DNA from: an uncultured Eubacterium sp.
Lineage (GTDB): Bacteria; Bacillota; Clostridia; Lachnospirales; Lachnospiraceae
Direction: 5' to 3'
DNA: 64,000 bases
Assembly: GCF_934295145.1 (NCBI RefSeq)
Contig: NZ_CAKRAS010000003.1
Span: forward strand, 1 to 64,000
The notes under the pieces are model-generated. The model was not told where the DNA came from and ran no database searches. It was given only the letters and a program-made list of their open reading frames with translations. The translations under genes were made by a program, and so were the position numbers. Shown in pieces: positions 7,968 through 15,346 of this stretch (position 1 is the stretch's first letter; the number at the start of each line of letters is the position of its first letter).

Positions 7968-8612
7968 ATGAATTTTAAAAAGATAGATATTGAAAATTGG
8001 GCGCGTAAAGAACATTATCGGTATTATACAGAAAAGTTGAAAATAGAAGTAAATATGACAGCACCAATTGATGTTAAAAATTTATTGGATTTCTGCTATA
8101 TTCACAACTACAAATTTTATCCGACTGTAATATATATTGTTACCAAAGTTCTTAATAAAATAGAAAATTTCAAGATGTTTCGGGACAATGAAGGAAATCT
8201 ATGCGTATGGGATAAAATAAATCCAAATTATACAATTTTTCATCAGGATGACAAAACTTTTTCCGATTGCTGGTCGGAATATGAGGAAGATTTTGAAAAA
8301 TGCTTTCAGAATATAACGACAGATATGCATACTTATAAGGACAAAAAAGGAATTAAAGTAAAAGAACAACAACCGGCAAATTTTTATTGTATATCCTGTA
8401 CACCATGGACGGCTTTTACTGGCTGTGGAAGCAGAGTTGCAAATGGAGAACCGGCTTTTTTTCCAATTATTACGATGGGAAAATATGAAAAGAATGGTGA
8501 TAGAATAGATATGCCCGTAAATATTACGATTGCTCATGCTGTAGCGGATGGCTATCATATCGGACTATTTTTTGAATATCTGCAAAACGAAATAAATGCA
8601 CTAAAAAATTGA
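7968..8612 (+). CDS. Chloramphenicol acetyltransferase-like (CatA family) protein
   Basis: The 214-residue product aligns with type A chloramphenicol acetyltransferases over its whole length. It has the N-terminal WARKEHYRYY, central ISCTPWTAFTG and the catalytic motif near the end, IAHAVADGYH, in which H190 would be the general base and D194 the structural aspartate. The first histidine of the usual HH pair is alanine here. The family acetylates chloramphenicol, but many gut homologues have other acceptors, so resistance should not be assumed. The gene is clearly more A+T-rich than its neighbours, consistent with horizontal acquisition. The SD is weak (AGGGATGG, about 10 bp upstream). Confidence 0.8.
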   Translation: MNFKKIDIENWARKEHYRYYTEKLKIEVNMTAPIDVKNLLDFCYIHNYKFYPTVIYIVTKVLNKIENFKMFRDNEGNLCVWDKINPNYTIFHQDDKTFSDCWSEYEEDFEKCFQNITTDMHTYKDKKGIKVKEQQPANFYCISCTPWTAFTGCGSRVANGEPAFFPIITMGKYEKNGDRIDMPVNITIAHAVADGYHIGLFFEYLQNEINALKN

Positions 8613-8721
8613 GATTGATGATATTCTAATAGCAGACAAACTTAGTAGATCCAGCATTTACAAAGAATTGGAGAGAAGAACACATGAAACTTGGACTTGT
8701 ACAAATTATAGGTTAGATTTT

Positions 8722-9372
8722 ATGAAAAAGAAGAAATGTATTTTTATCATACTTGTGATAGTAGTCGTCATAGTTATTGGCATTTTCCTTCGATATCAGC
8801 ATACTTCTCCGAAAAGGTTACCTGATTTATCCGAACAAAAGTATGAGCAAGTGCACAGCTCCATAGATTATGACCAGGATGGCATTGACGATCAGACAGA
8901 CATCCTTCAGGGAGCTTAGGATTATATTAACACAAAACCGAAGTATAAGAGTAAATATTATAACAGTGGTTATTCGAATGATAATTATGGTGTGTGTACG
9001 GATGTGGTAGCATTTGCAATGCAGGCTGCCGGTTATGATCTGATGCAGCTTGTAAATGAAGACATTCAGAATCATCCGGAAGATTATGATATCCAAGAGC
9101 CAGATTCAAACATTGACTTTCGCAGAGTGAAAAATCTGCAGGTGTTTTTTGCAAATAATGCAGAAAGCCTGACCACAGATGCTTCCAAAACAGAGGAATG
9201 GCAGGGCGGAGATATCGTTATTTTTCAAAAGCATATCGGAATTGTTTCAGACCGAAGAAATAAAAATGGTGTTTCATATGTGATTCATCATAATGATCCG
9301 TGGCAGAAATCCTATGAACAGGATATTTTGGAAAAACGGGATGATATTGTGGGACATTATCGTTGGAAGTAG
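8722..9372 (+). pseudogene. DUF1287 exported protein interrupted by an in-frame stop
   Basis: One reading frame spans 8722-9372 but is broken by TAG at 8917-8919. Upstream are a signal anchor (KKKKCIFIILVIVVVIVIG) and IDYDQDGIDDQTDILQGA. Downstream, still in frame, are DYINTKPKY, NDNYGVCTDVVAFAMQAAGYD, GDIVIFQKHIGIV and HHNDPW, typical of DUF1287 (NlpC/P60-like cysteine proteins). A single AAG-to-TAG change would explain it. The frame is open back to a TTG at 8668, but the membrane anchor begins at ATG 8722. Without readthrough the C-terminal domain is lost, so it is probably a pseudogene. Confidence 0.8.
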
Positions 9373-9464
9373 AATGTCATATAAGGCTAACGTCAGCTAC
9401 CCGGAATTAAGTCCTATAAGCAGGAAGTTGCCATTACATTTTACGGTAGAGCGAATAAAATTTC

Positions 9465-9495
9465 TTGACATGGAGTGAACTCCAAGTGCTATGAT
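9465..9495 (+). promoter_or_regulatory. Orphan MerR-type promoter (19-bp spacer with dyad)
   Basis: TTGACA (9465-9470) and TATGAT (9490-9495) are separated by 19 bp, not 17. The spacer holds TGGAGT-GA-ACTCCA (9471-9484), extended to ACaTGGAGT/ACTCCAaGT. A long spacer with a central dyad is the hallmark of promoters activated by MerR-family regulators. An AGGAGG follows at 9518-9523, but no start codon is properly spaced and no intact gene follows. Confidence 0.7.
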
Positions 9496-9531
9496 ACCAA
9501 CAGAAAAAGAAATGCATAGGAGGAAACAACA

Positions 9532-9594
9532 AAAAAGACACCACAAATCCAGATTGACCAGTGGATTAAGGATATTAAGAAATTTATTTCTTAG
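9532..9594 (+). pseudogene. Possible remnant of the MerR-controlled gene
   Basis: After the AGGAGG at 9518-9523 a 20-codon frame reads KKTPQIQIDQWIKDIKKFIS and then TAG (9592-9594), but it has no ATG, GTG or TTG start. It may be the decayed start or fused remains of the gene once driven by the MerR-type promoter. The stretch is short, so coding character is uncertain. Confidence 0.25.
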
Positions 9595-9629
9595 TATGCT
9601 ATCTTTAGAAAATATTCTATATGAGAAGC

Positions 9630-9657
9630 AAAAGGAGCCGAAAATGGCTCCTTTTTA
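9630..9657. terminator. Hairpin terminator of the GNAT gene
   Basis: AAAAGGAGCC (9630-9639), loop GAAAAT, GGCTCCTTTT (9646-9655). It has U-tracts on both strands and overlaps the stop codon of the minus-strand acetyltransferase, so it can terminate both directions. Confidence 0.85.
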
Positions 9658-10137
9658 AAATGTAATACGCATCTGATACCATTCTGCGCCGCCATGATCG
9701 GATTCAGAAAGTCCTTCATTTACAAAACCGAATTTTGCATAGTAGTGCAGCAATTTTTCTTTGCAGGTCAGAACAAGTCCTTTTCGGCCCTGCGCTTTTG
9801 CGTCTGCAATGCAGGATTTGATCAGTTCACCGGCATAGCCATGTTTGCGATAATCAGGAATCGTATTTACACCAAAAATCATCTGCCATGCGCCGTTAGG
9901 GTTGTGCAGGGAAGCGTCATGGAACATTTCGTCGGTCAGAGTTTCTTCATCTGTTACAAATCCATCCACAAAGGCAATGAGTTTATCTTCATCAAACATC
10001 AACCAGAAATGGTCGTTATAATATGTCAGTCGTTTGGAAAATTCTTCTCTGGAAGCCGCTTCTGCCGCTGGAAAACATTCTGCTTCCACAGCAGTGATCG
10101 CATTTAAGTCATTCATAGTAGCAGTTCGTATGGTCAT
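9655..10137 (-). CDS. GNAT family N-acetyltransferase
   Basis: This 160-residue single-domain protein has the GNAT fold: N-terminal TIRTATMNDLNAITAVEAECFP, a central FGVNTIPDYRKHGYAGELIKSCI containing the acetyl-CoA loop (R/Q-x-x-G-x-A/G type), then LVLTCKEKLLHYYAKFGFVNEG. The usual family length is matched. GAGGTG lies 5 bp before the ATG at 10137. The acceptor substrate cannot be predicted. It is transcribed alone, convergent with the degraded DUF1287 region. Confidence 0.9.
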   Translation of the reverse strand: MTIRTATMNDLNAITAVEAECFPAAEAASREEFSKRLTYYNDHFWLMFDEDKLIAFVDGFVTDEETLTDEMFHDASLHNPNGAWQMIFGVNTIPDYRKHGYAGELIKSCIADAKAQGRKGLVLTCKEKLLHYYAKFGFVNEGLSESDHGGAEWYQMRITF

Positions 10138-10243
10138 TTTTTCACCTCAAAAATATTTTAGTATCATGTTTGTCTATTATAACATTACATGTTGGCAATG
10201 TGTAGTAGAGGAATGGAAAAAATATGTATTTGCAAATCATATG

Positions 10244-10252
10244 TGTTATAAT
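10244..10252 (+). promoter_or_regulatory. Extended -10 promoter of the MBL-fold gene
   Basis: TGTTATAAT (TGn plus consensus TATAAT at 10247-10252) lies 35 bp upstream of the ATG at 10288. The opposite strand about 65 bp away has another TGTTATAAT for the divergent GNAT gene. Confidence 0.55.
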
Positions 10253-10287
10253 ATCCCTGTAGTTTTTTGATTCAGAAGGAGAAAATT

Positions 10288-11088
10288 ATGGAACTCACAA
10301 TGCTTGGAACCGGAAATGCGCTTGTGACGGAGTGCTACAACACCTGCTTTGTATTACAGGAAGATCAGCAATATTTTATGGTAGACGGTGGTGGAGGAAG
10401 TACGATACTGCATCAGTTAAAATACGCCGGAATCAACTGGAAGGACATCAAAACCTTTTTTGTGACGCACAAGCATATTGATCATATTACCGGTATCATT
10501 TGGATGTTGCGTATGATCTGTCAGCATATGAGACAGGGCGAATATGAAGGTGAGGCCACGGTCTATGCGCATGAAGAAGTGATTGAACTGCTGAAGAATC
10601 TGGCAGAGAAACTTCTGCAAAAGAAAGATGTTGCGTTTATTGGAAAACGACTGCATCTCATTCCCGTTGCAGATGATGAGTCTGTCAGCATTTTATCTAA
10701 AAAAGTTACGTTCTTCGATATCCAGTCAACGAAAGCGAAACAATTCGGTTTCTGCATGGAACTTGGTAATGGAGAAAAACTTACCTGTTGCGGTGATGAG
10801 CAATATAATCCATGTGAAAAACAGTTTGCAGAGAACAGCACATGGTTATTGCATGAAGCATTTTGTCTGGAGAGCGAAGCAGATATTTTTCATCCGTATG
10901 AAAAGCATCATTCCACAGTGGCAGATGCAAGCAAACTGGCAGAAGAATTGCATGTAAAAAATCTGTTGTTATATCATACGGAAGACAAAAATCTGCTACG
11001 AAGAAAAGAACTTTATCAAAATGAAGGACGAAAGTATTTCAATGGAACTATTTTTGTGCCGGAAGATTTAGAGACGCTGGTTCTCTAA
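10288..11088 (+). CDS. MBL-fold metallo-hydrolase (RNase Z-like)
   Basis: The 266-residue product has the metallo-beta-lactamase signature VTHKHIDHITG (59-69; zinc ligands H61, H63, D65, H66), a preceding MVDGGGGS strand, CCGDE near the middle and a late LLLYHTEDKN, resembling RNase Z-like/arylsulfatase-type hydrolases. AGAAGGAG is correctly placed for ATG 10288; the frame remains open seven codons further upstream, without a better start. It lacks an obvious tRNase Z flexible arm, so the substrate is open. Confidence 0.85.
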   Translation: MELTMLGTGNALVTECYNTCFVLQEDQQYFMVDGGGGSTILHQLKYAGINWKDIKTFFVTHKHIDHITGIIWMLRMICQHMRQGEYEGEATVYAHEEVIELLKNLAEKLLQKKDVAFIGKRLHLIPVADDESVSILSKKVTFFDIQSTKAKQFGFCMELGNGEKLTCCGDEQYNPCEKQFAENSTWLLHEAFCLESEADIFHPYEKHHSTVADASKLAEELHVKNLLLYHTEDKNLLRRKELYQNEGRKYFNGTIFVPEDLETLVL

Positions 11089-11198
11089 AGAAAATAGAAG
11101 GAAACGTTATCTAGTCACTATTTTTATAAAAACAAAAAGAACATAAACATAATAATATAGATAGACTTAATAAATACGATACGTGGAGGATATTATTT

Positions 11199-11767
11199 AT
11201 GAAATGGATGATCGCATCAGATATTCATGGATCAGCATATTATTGCAGAGAATTGCTGGAAGCATACGACAGAGAAAAAGCAGACCGGTTATTATTGCTT
11301 GGTGACATTTTGTACCATGGTCCAAGAAATAATCTGCCAAAAGAATATAACCCAAAGGAAGTAATCGCATTGTTAAACCAGCGTAAACAGGACATTCTCT
11401 GTGTACGTGGAAACTGTGATACAGAAGTGGATCAGATGGTTTTGAGTTCCCGGTTCTGGCAGATTACTGTGTGATCACAGATGAGAAAAATGTGATCTAT
11501 GCCACACATGGTCATCATTTTAACGAGGATAATCTGCCGCCGCTTCATAAAGGAGACATTTTGCTGAATGGGCATACCCATGTACCAAAATGCGTAGAAC
11601 ATCCGGATTATATTTACATGAATCCCGGATCTGTTTCCATTCCAAAAGAGGAAAGCTGGCATGGATATATGATTTATGAAAATGGCGGTTTTTTGTGGAA
11701 AAATCTGCAGGGGATAGAGCAGATGTTTTACGATATGCGAATATTGGAGAGAATTGTGGGAGTATGA
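11199..11767 (+). pseudogene. Frameshifted YfcE-type metallophosphoesterase
   Basis: The N-terminal half (MKWMIASDIHGSAYY, LLLLGDILYHG, VRGNCDTEVDQMVL) and the C-terminal half (ATHGHHF, LLNGHTHVP, MNPGSVSIPKE) of a YfcE/MJ0936 phosphodiesterase lie in different frames. Between them, GTTTTGAGTTCCCGG at about 11439 would read VLEFPVLADY if one G were restored after 11444. A single-base deletion (or a sequencing error) therefore splits the gene. All metal-binding motifs are present across the two halves, so the break looks recent. GGAGG precedes the ATG. Confidence 0.85.
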
Positions 11768-11819
11768 AGTACGGAACAATTCGAATGGCATCTTTTTACC
11801 CCAACATCATTTTTTTGAA

Positions 11820-11868
11820 AATAAAAACCCCGGCGGCAGAATATTCTTATTATCCTGCTGCCGGGGTT
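11820..11868 (-). terminator. Terminator of argG
   Basis: A strong stem, AACCCCGGCGGCAG (11826-11839) with CTGCTGCCGGGGTT (11855-11868), is followed on the minus strand by a T-rich run (complement of 11820-11827). It lies downstream of argG, though 140 bp beyond its stop codon. Confidence 0.8.
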
Positions 11869-11888
11869 AAATATATGCTTTGTTTTCT

Positions 11889-11988
11889 TTCTTGAACTAT
11901 CGTTCAAGAAGTAGCGTTCACGCTTTGCAATTTATGTATGAAATTGTTTTACGTTTTCCCTTCTTGAATTGTCATTCAAGAAGTAGCG
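11889..11988. repeat. Pair of short palindromic repeats (REP-like)
   Basis: TTCTTGAAC-TATC-GTTCAAGAA plus GTAGCG (11889-11916) recurs 72 bp later as TTCTTGAAT-TGTC-ATTCAAGAA plus GTAGCG (11961-11988). Compensating changes (C/G to T/A) preserve the 9-bp stem. A related imperfect copy, TTCCTGAAC-TTT-GTTCAAGAA, lies at 60077-60097. They sit between argG and its terminator. Confidence 0.65.
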
Positions 11989-12006
11989 CTCGCAAAATAC
12001 GCTCGC

Positions 12007-13233
12007 TTATTTCTGGTTTTCTTTTGCCAGTTCCTGCATTCTCATGGCACGAACTTTTAACGGCAGACCGAATAATGTGATGAATCCGTCTGCATCGTGA
12101 TGATCGTAAAGGTCACCGGTTGTAAAACTTGCCAGAGACTCACTGTATAAGGAGTATGGGGAAGTAGTACCGGCTTTGATGATATTACCTTTATAAAGTT
12201 TGAATTTAACTTCACCGGTCACATATTTCTGAGTGGACTCTACAAATGCCTGAACAGCTTCACGAAGCGGTGTGAACCATTTTCCTTCGTATACGATCTG
12301 AGCCATGCGGTTACCCATATCTTTCTTTGTATCCATAGTAGCACGGTCAAGAGTCAGCTCCTCTAACTGTTTCTGAGCCTCAAGTAAGATGGTTCCGCCA
12401 GGAGTCTCATATACACCACGGGACTTCATACCAACAACACGGTTTTCAACGATATCAATGATACCGATACCATGTTTTCCGCCAAGACGGTTCAGCTCGC
12501 GGATGATATCAGCAACTTTCATCTCTTTGCCATTTACTGTTTTCGGAACACCGGATTCAAATGTCATTGTGACATATTCAGGTTCATCCGGTGCTTTTTC
12601 CGGAGAAACACCTAATACAAGAAGGTGATCGTAGTTCGGCTCATTGGCCGGGTTCTCAAGTTCCAGTCCCTCATGGCTGATGTGCCATAAGTTGCAGTCA
12701 CGGCTGTAGCTCTGATCCATGGCAAATGGAAGATCAATACCATGTGCTTTGCAGTATTCCACTTCGCCTTCACGGGAATCGATGGTCCACTTCGGATCAC
12801 GCCAAGGAGCAATGATTTTGATATCCGGAGCAAGTGCTTTGATGGAAAGTTCAAAACGGATCTGGTCATTTCCTTTTCCGGTTGCACCGTGGCAGATGGC
12901 AACAGCACCTTCTTTTCTTGCAATCTCAACTAATTTTTTTGCGATACCCGGACGAGCCATAGCAGTACCAAGTAAATATTTGTTCTCATATACAGCACCC
13001 GCCTGCACACAAGGAATAATGTAATCCTCTGCAAATTCATCACAGATATCTTCGATATATAATTTGGAAGCACCTGAGTACTGAGCACGCTCCTCAAGTC
13101 CCTCTAACTCTTTGCCCTGTCCACAGTCGATACAGCAGCATACTACATCATAGTCGTATGTCTCTTTTAACCACGGGATGATTGCTGTTGTGTCAAGTCC
13201 ACCAGAATATGCTAAAACAACTTTTTCTTTCAT
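12007..13233 (-). CDS. argG: Argininosuccinate synthase
   Basis: The 408-residue product is a standard-length ArgG. It has the ATP-pyrophosphatase loop AYSGGLDTTAIIPWL near the N-terminus, CHGATGKGNDQIRFEL and the aspartate/citrulline-binding ANEPNYDHLLVLG region. It joins citrulline and aspartate with ATP in the penultimate step of arginine synthesis in the cytoplasm. The gene is divergent from argC across a 454-bp region with several ARG-box-like sites, so both are probably repressed by ArgR with arginine. argH and argF are not in this window. Confidence 0.97.
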   Translation of the reverse strand: MKEKVVLAYSGGLDTTAIIPWLKETYDYDVVCCCIDCGQGKELEGLEERAQYSGASKLYIEDICDEFAEDYIIPCVQAGAVYENKYLLGTAMARPGIAKKLVEIARKEGAVAICHGATGKGNDQIRFELSIKALAPDIKIIAPWRDPKWTIDSREGEVEYCKAHGIDLPFAMDQSYSRDCNLWHISHEGLELENPANEPNYDHLLVLGVSPEKAPDEPEYVTMTFESGVPKTVNGKEMKVADIIRELNRLGGKHGIGIIDIVENRVVGMKSRGVYETPGGTILLEAQKQLEELTLDRATMDTKKDMGNRMAQIVYEGKWFTPLREAVQAFVESTQKYVTGEVKFKLYKGNIIKAGTTSPYSLYSESLASFTTGDLYDHHDADGFITLFGLPLKVRAMRMQELAKENQK

Positions 13234-13323
13234 TTTAATTATTCCTTTCTCTTCTTACTGTTATGCAGATCCGTTCATTAAATGAAATATTTTCTAATAA
13301 TAGAAAGAATTCGAATCTAATCA

Positions 13324-13341
13324 TTTGAATATTTATTCTGA
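13324..13341 (-). promoter_or_regulatory. ARG-box-like operator, argG side
   Basis: TTTGAATATTTATTCTGA matches the general ARG box pattern TGAAT-4(A/T)-ATTC. It lies 90 bp upstream of the argG start, in position for ArgR repression. Confidence 0.6.
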
Positions 13342-13403
13342 AAACAAATTTACCCTTTGTTTTCGACCTGATTCATCATACTACAATCAGAATGAGAATG
13401 CAA

Positions 13404-13442
13404 GTGTAAATTTATACATATTTTACTTATAAAAATACACCT
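13404..13442. promoter_or_regulatory. Tandem ARG-box-like sites in the middle of the divergent region
   Basis: GTGTAAATTTATACATA (13404-13420) is followed after a few bases by CTTATAAAAATACACCT (13426-13442). Both are A/T-rich dyads of the GTGTA-n-TACAC type, spaced like paired ARG boxes that bind one ArgR hexamer. Confidence 0.5.
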
Positions 13443-13568
13443 TTTTATTCAGGACGCACAGAATAACAAAAAAAATAAAAAGTCCTTTTCATTTGAAAAA
13501 ACTTGTGCTATTATTTGATGCAGAGCAAAAAATGCCCGAAAATTGAAGAATGAATAAAAAACTGAATA

Positions 13569-13605
13569 TGTGTATAAATATACACTCTTGTGTATAAAAT
13601 ATGCA
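13569..13605 (+). promoter_or_regulatory. Tandem ARG-box-like sites, argC side
   Basis: TGTGTATAAATATACACT (13569-13586) is a near-perfect dyad. The second, TTGTGTATAAAATATGCA, follows immediately and includes a -10-like TATAAAAT. They lie 85-120 bp upstream of argC. The exact promoter hexamers cannot be assigned with confidence. Confidence 0.55.
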
Positions 13606-13687
13606 AGGCAGAAAATCAATACTTTACGAATTGCGTGAGAAGTATTATTATAAGAAACAGTTCAGTTGAAGATTAAGGAGGCTGCAA

Positions 13688-14743
13688 ATGATTAAAGCAG
13701 GTATTATCGGAGCAACAGGTTATGCTGGAGCAGAGCTTGTACGTATTCTGATGGGACATAAAGAAGTAGAAATTGTCTGGTACGGTTCCAGAAGTTATAT
13801 TGATCAGAAATATGCATCTGTATATCACAATATGTTTGAAATTGTAGATGCGACATGTCTGGATGATAATATGGAAGCTCTCTGTGAGCAGGTAGATGTG
13901 ATCTTTACCGCAACACCACAGGGTTTTTTAGCATCTGTTCTGACAGAGGAGATTTTATCCAAAACAAAGATCGTAGATCTGAGTGCGGATTTCCGTATCA
14001 AAGATGTTGCTACTTATGAAAAATGGTACAAGATCGAGCATAAGAGTCCGCAGTTTATTGAGGAAGCGGTTTATGGTCTGTGCGAAATCAACCGTGATAA
14101 AGTGAAAGGTGCCCGTCTGGTGGCAAATCCGGGATGTTATACAACCTGTTCTATTTTGACTGCTTATCCGCTGGTAAAAGAAGGACTGATTGATCCGGAT
14201 ACCTTGATCGTCGATGCAAAATCCGGAACTTCCGGAGCAGGTCGTGGCGCAAAAGTAGCAAATCTGTTTTGTGAAGTAAATGAAAATATGAAAGCATATG
14301 GTGTGGCAACTCACCGTCATACTCCGGAGATTGAGGAGCAGCTTGGTTATGCAGCGGGCAAAGAGATCGTGATTAATTTTACACCGCACCTTGTTCCGAT
14401 GAACCGTGGTATTCTGGCGACAGAGTATGCAACTTTAAATAGAAAAGCAGACGGTTCCCTTCCTACTTATGAAGAAGTGAAAGCTGCCTATGACAAATAT
14501 TATGCGAATGAGAAATTTGTCCGTGTTCTGGAAAAAGATGTTGTGCCTGAGACAAAATGGGTAGAGGGCAGCAACTATGTGGATGTTAATTTTAAGATTG
14601 ATGAGCGTACCGGCAGAATCGTTATGATGGGAGCTCTTGACAATCTTGTGAAAGGTGCTGCGGGACAGGCAGTTCAGAATATGAACCTGTTGTTTGGTCT
14701 GGATGAAAGCGAAGGATTGAATCTTGTTCCAATGTTCCCGTAA
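13688..14743 (+). CDS. argC: N-acetyl-gamma-glutamyl-phosphate reductase
   Basis: The 351-residue product has an N-terminal NADP-binding loop GATGYAG (8-14) and the active-site ANPGCYTT with nucleophile C150, plus the late AKSGTSGAGRG and HRHTPEIEEQ motifs. It reduces N-acetylglutamyl-5-phosphate to the semialdehyde, the third step of ornithine synthesis. Length is normal for bacterial ArgC. AAGGAGG lies just upstream of the ATG. It heads the argC-GNAT-argJ-argB-argD run. Confidence 0.97.
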   Translation: MIKAGIIGATGYAGAELVRILMGHKEVEIVWYGSRSYIDQKYASVYHNMFEIVDATCLDDNMEALCEQVDVIFTATPQGFLASVLTEEILSKTKIVDLSADFRIKDVATYEKWYKIEHKSPQFIEEAVYGLCEINRDKVKGARLVANPGCYTTCSILTAYPLVKEGLIDPDTLIVDAKSGTSGAGRGAKVANLFCEVNENMKAYGVATHRHTPEIEEQLGYAAGKEIVINFTPHLVPMNRGILATEYATLNRKADGSLPTYEEVKAAYDKYYANEKFVRVLEKDVVPETKWVEGSNYVDVNFKIDERTGRIVMMGALDNLVKGAAGQAVQNMNLLFGLDESEGLNLVPMFP

Positions 14744-14775
14744 ATATGTAAATACATGGAAGGAAACAGGATTTT

Positions 14776-15228
14776 ATGGAAATAAAGATTCGTCCGATGA
14801 CGATTGAAGATTACGATGAGGTATATGCACTGTGGATGACGATCAAAGGTTTTGGTATCCGGAGCATTGATGATTCCAGAGAGGGAACCGAACGTTTCCT
14901 GAAACGGAATCCAACCACAAGTATCGTGGCAGAAGCAGACGGCAAGCTTGTCGGAGCAATTTTATGCGGTCATGATGGTAGAACAGGATGTTTTTACCAT
15001 GTATGTGTGAATGAAGCTTATCGTAACCGCGGAATAGGAAAACAGATGGCAACCGCAGCAATGCGTGCCCTACAGAGTGAACAGATCAACAAAGTTAATC
15101 TGATCGCATTTAAGAAAAATGAACTTGGCAATCAGTTCTGGCGGGAAGAAGGCTGGAAGATGAGAGACGATGTGAATTATTATGACTTTGTTTTGAATGA
15201 CGAGAACATTACAAAATTCAACGAATAA
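14776..15228 (+). CDS. GNAT family N-acetyltransferase in the arg operon
   Basis: The 150-residue protein has the GNAT pattern: IRPMTIEDYDEVYALW, a YHVCVNEAYRNRGIGKQM acetyl-CoA loop (R/Q-x-x-G-x-G/A) and a C-terminal FWREEGWKMRDDV. It sits between argC and argJ, where clostridial operons often carry a small acetyltransferase. It could be an N-acetylglutamate synthase-like enzyme that primes the cycle, but ArgJ here already looks bifunctional, so the acceptor is uncertain. The 118-bp gap to argJ shows no clear signal. Confidence 0.85.
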   Translation: MEIKIRPMTIEDYDEVYALWMTIKGFGIRSIDDSREGTERFLKRNPTTSIVAEADGKLVGAILCGHDGRTGCFYHVCVNEAYRNRGIGKQMATAAMRALQSEQINKVNLIAFKKNELGNQFWREEGWKMRDDVNYYDFVLNDENITKFNE

Positions 15229-15346
15229 ATAAGCAATGTTTTCAAATAAATTTTTAAATGAAATGAAAAGATAAAAATAACAGATACGATGATACCGGAT
15301 ATACATAGAAACAGATCTGGCAGGTATCTTACAGGAGGATTGGATC

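Noticed and set aside
7945..7977. 10-codon ORF (MKRDGMIYEF) overlapping the CAT-like start
   Set aside because: It has an SD but no leader-peptide features typical of inducible cat genes, such as a stalling motif with an RNA hairpin; left unassigned.
8683..8715. 10-codon ORF (MKLGLVQIIG) with a good SD before the DUF1287 gene
   Set aside because: Too short to support as a gene; could be a leader peptide but there is no further evidence.
8917..8919. TAG as a recoded (pyrrolysine) codon
   Set aside because: No pylT, pylS or PYLIS-like context is visible here and DUF1287 proteins do not need it; a nonsense mutation is simpler.
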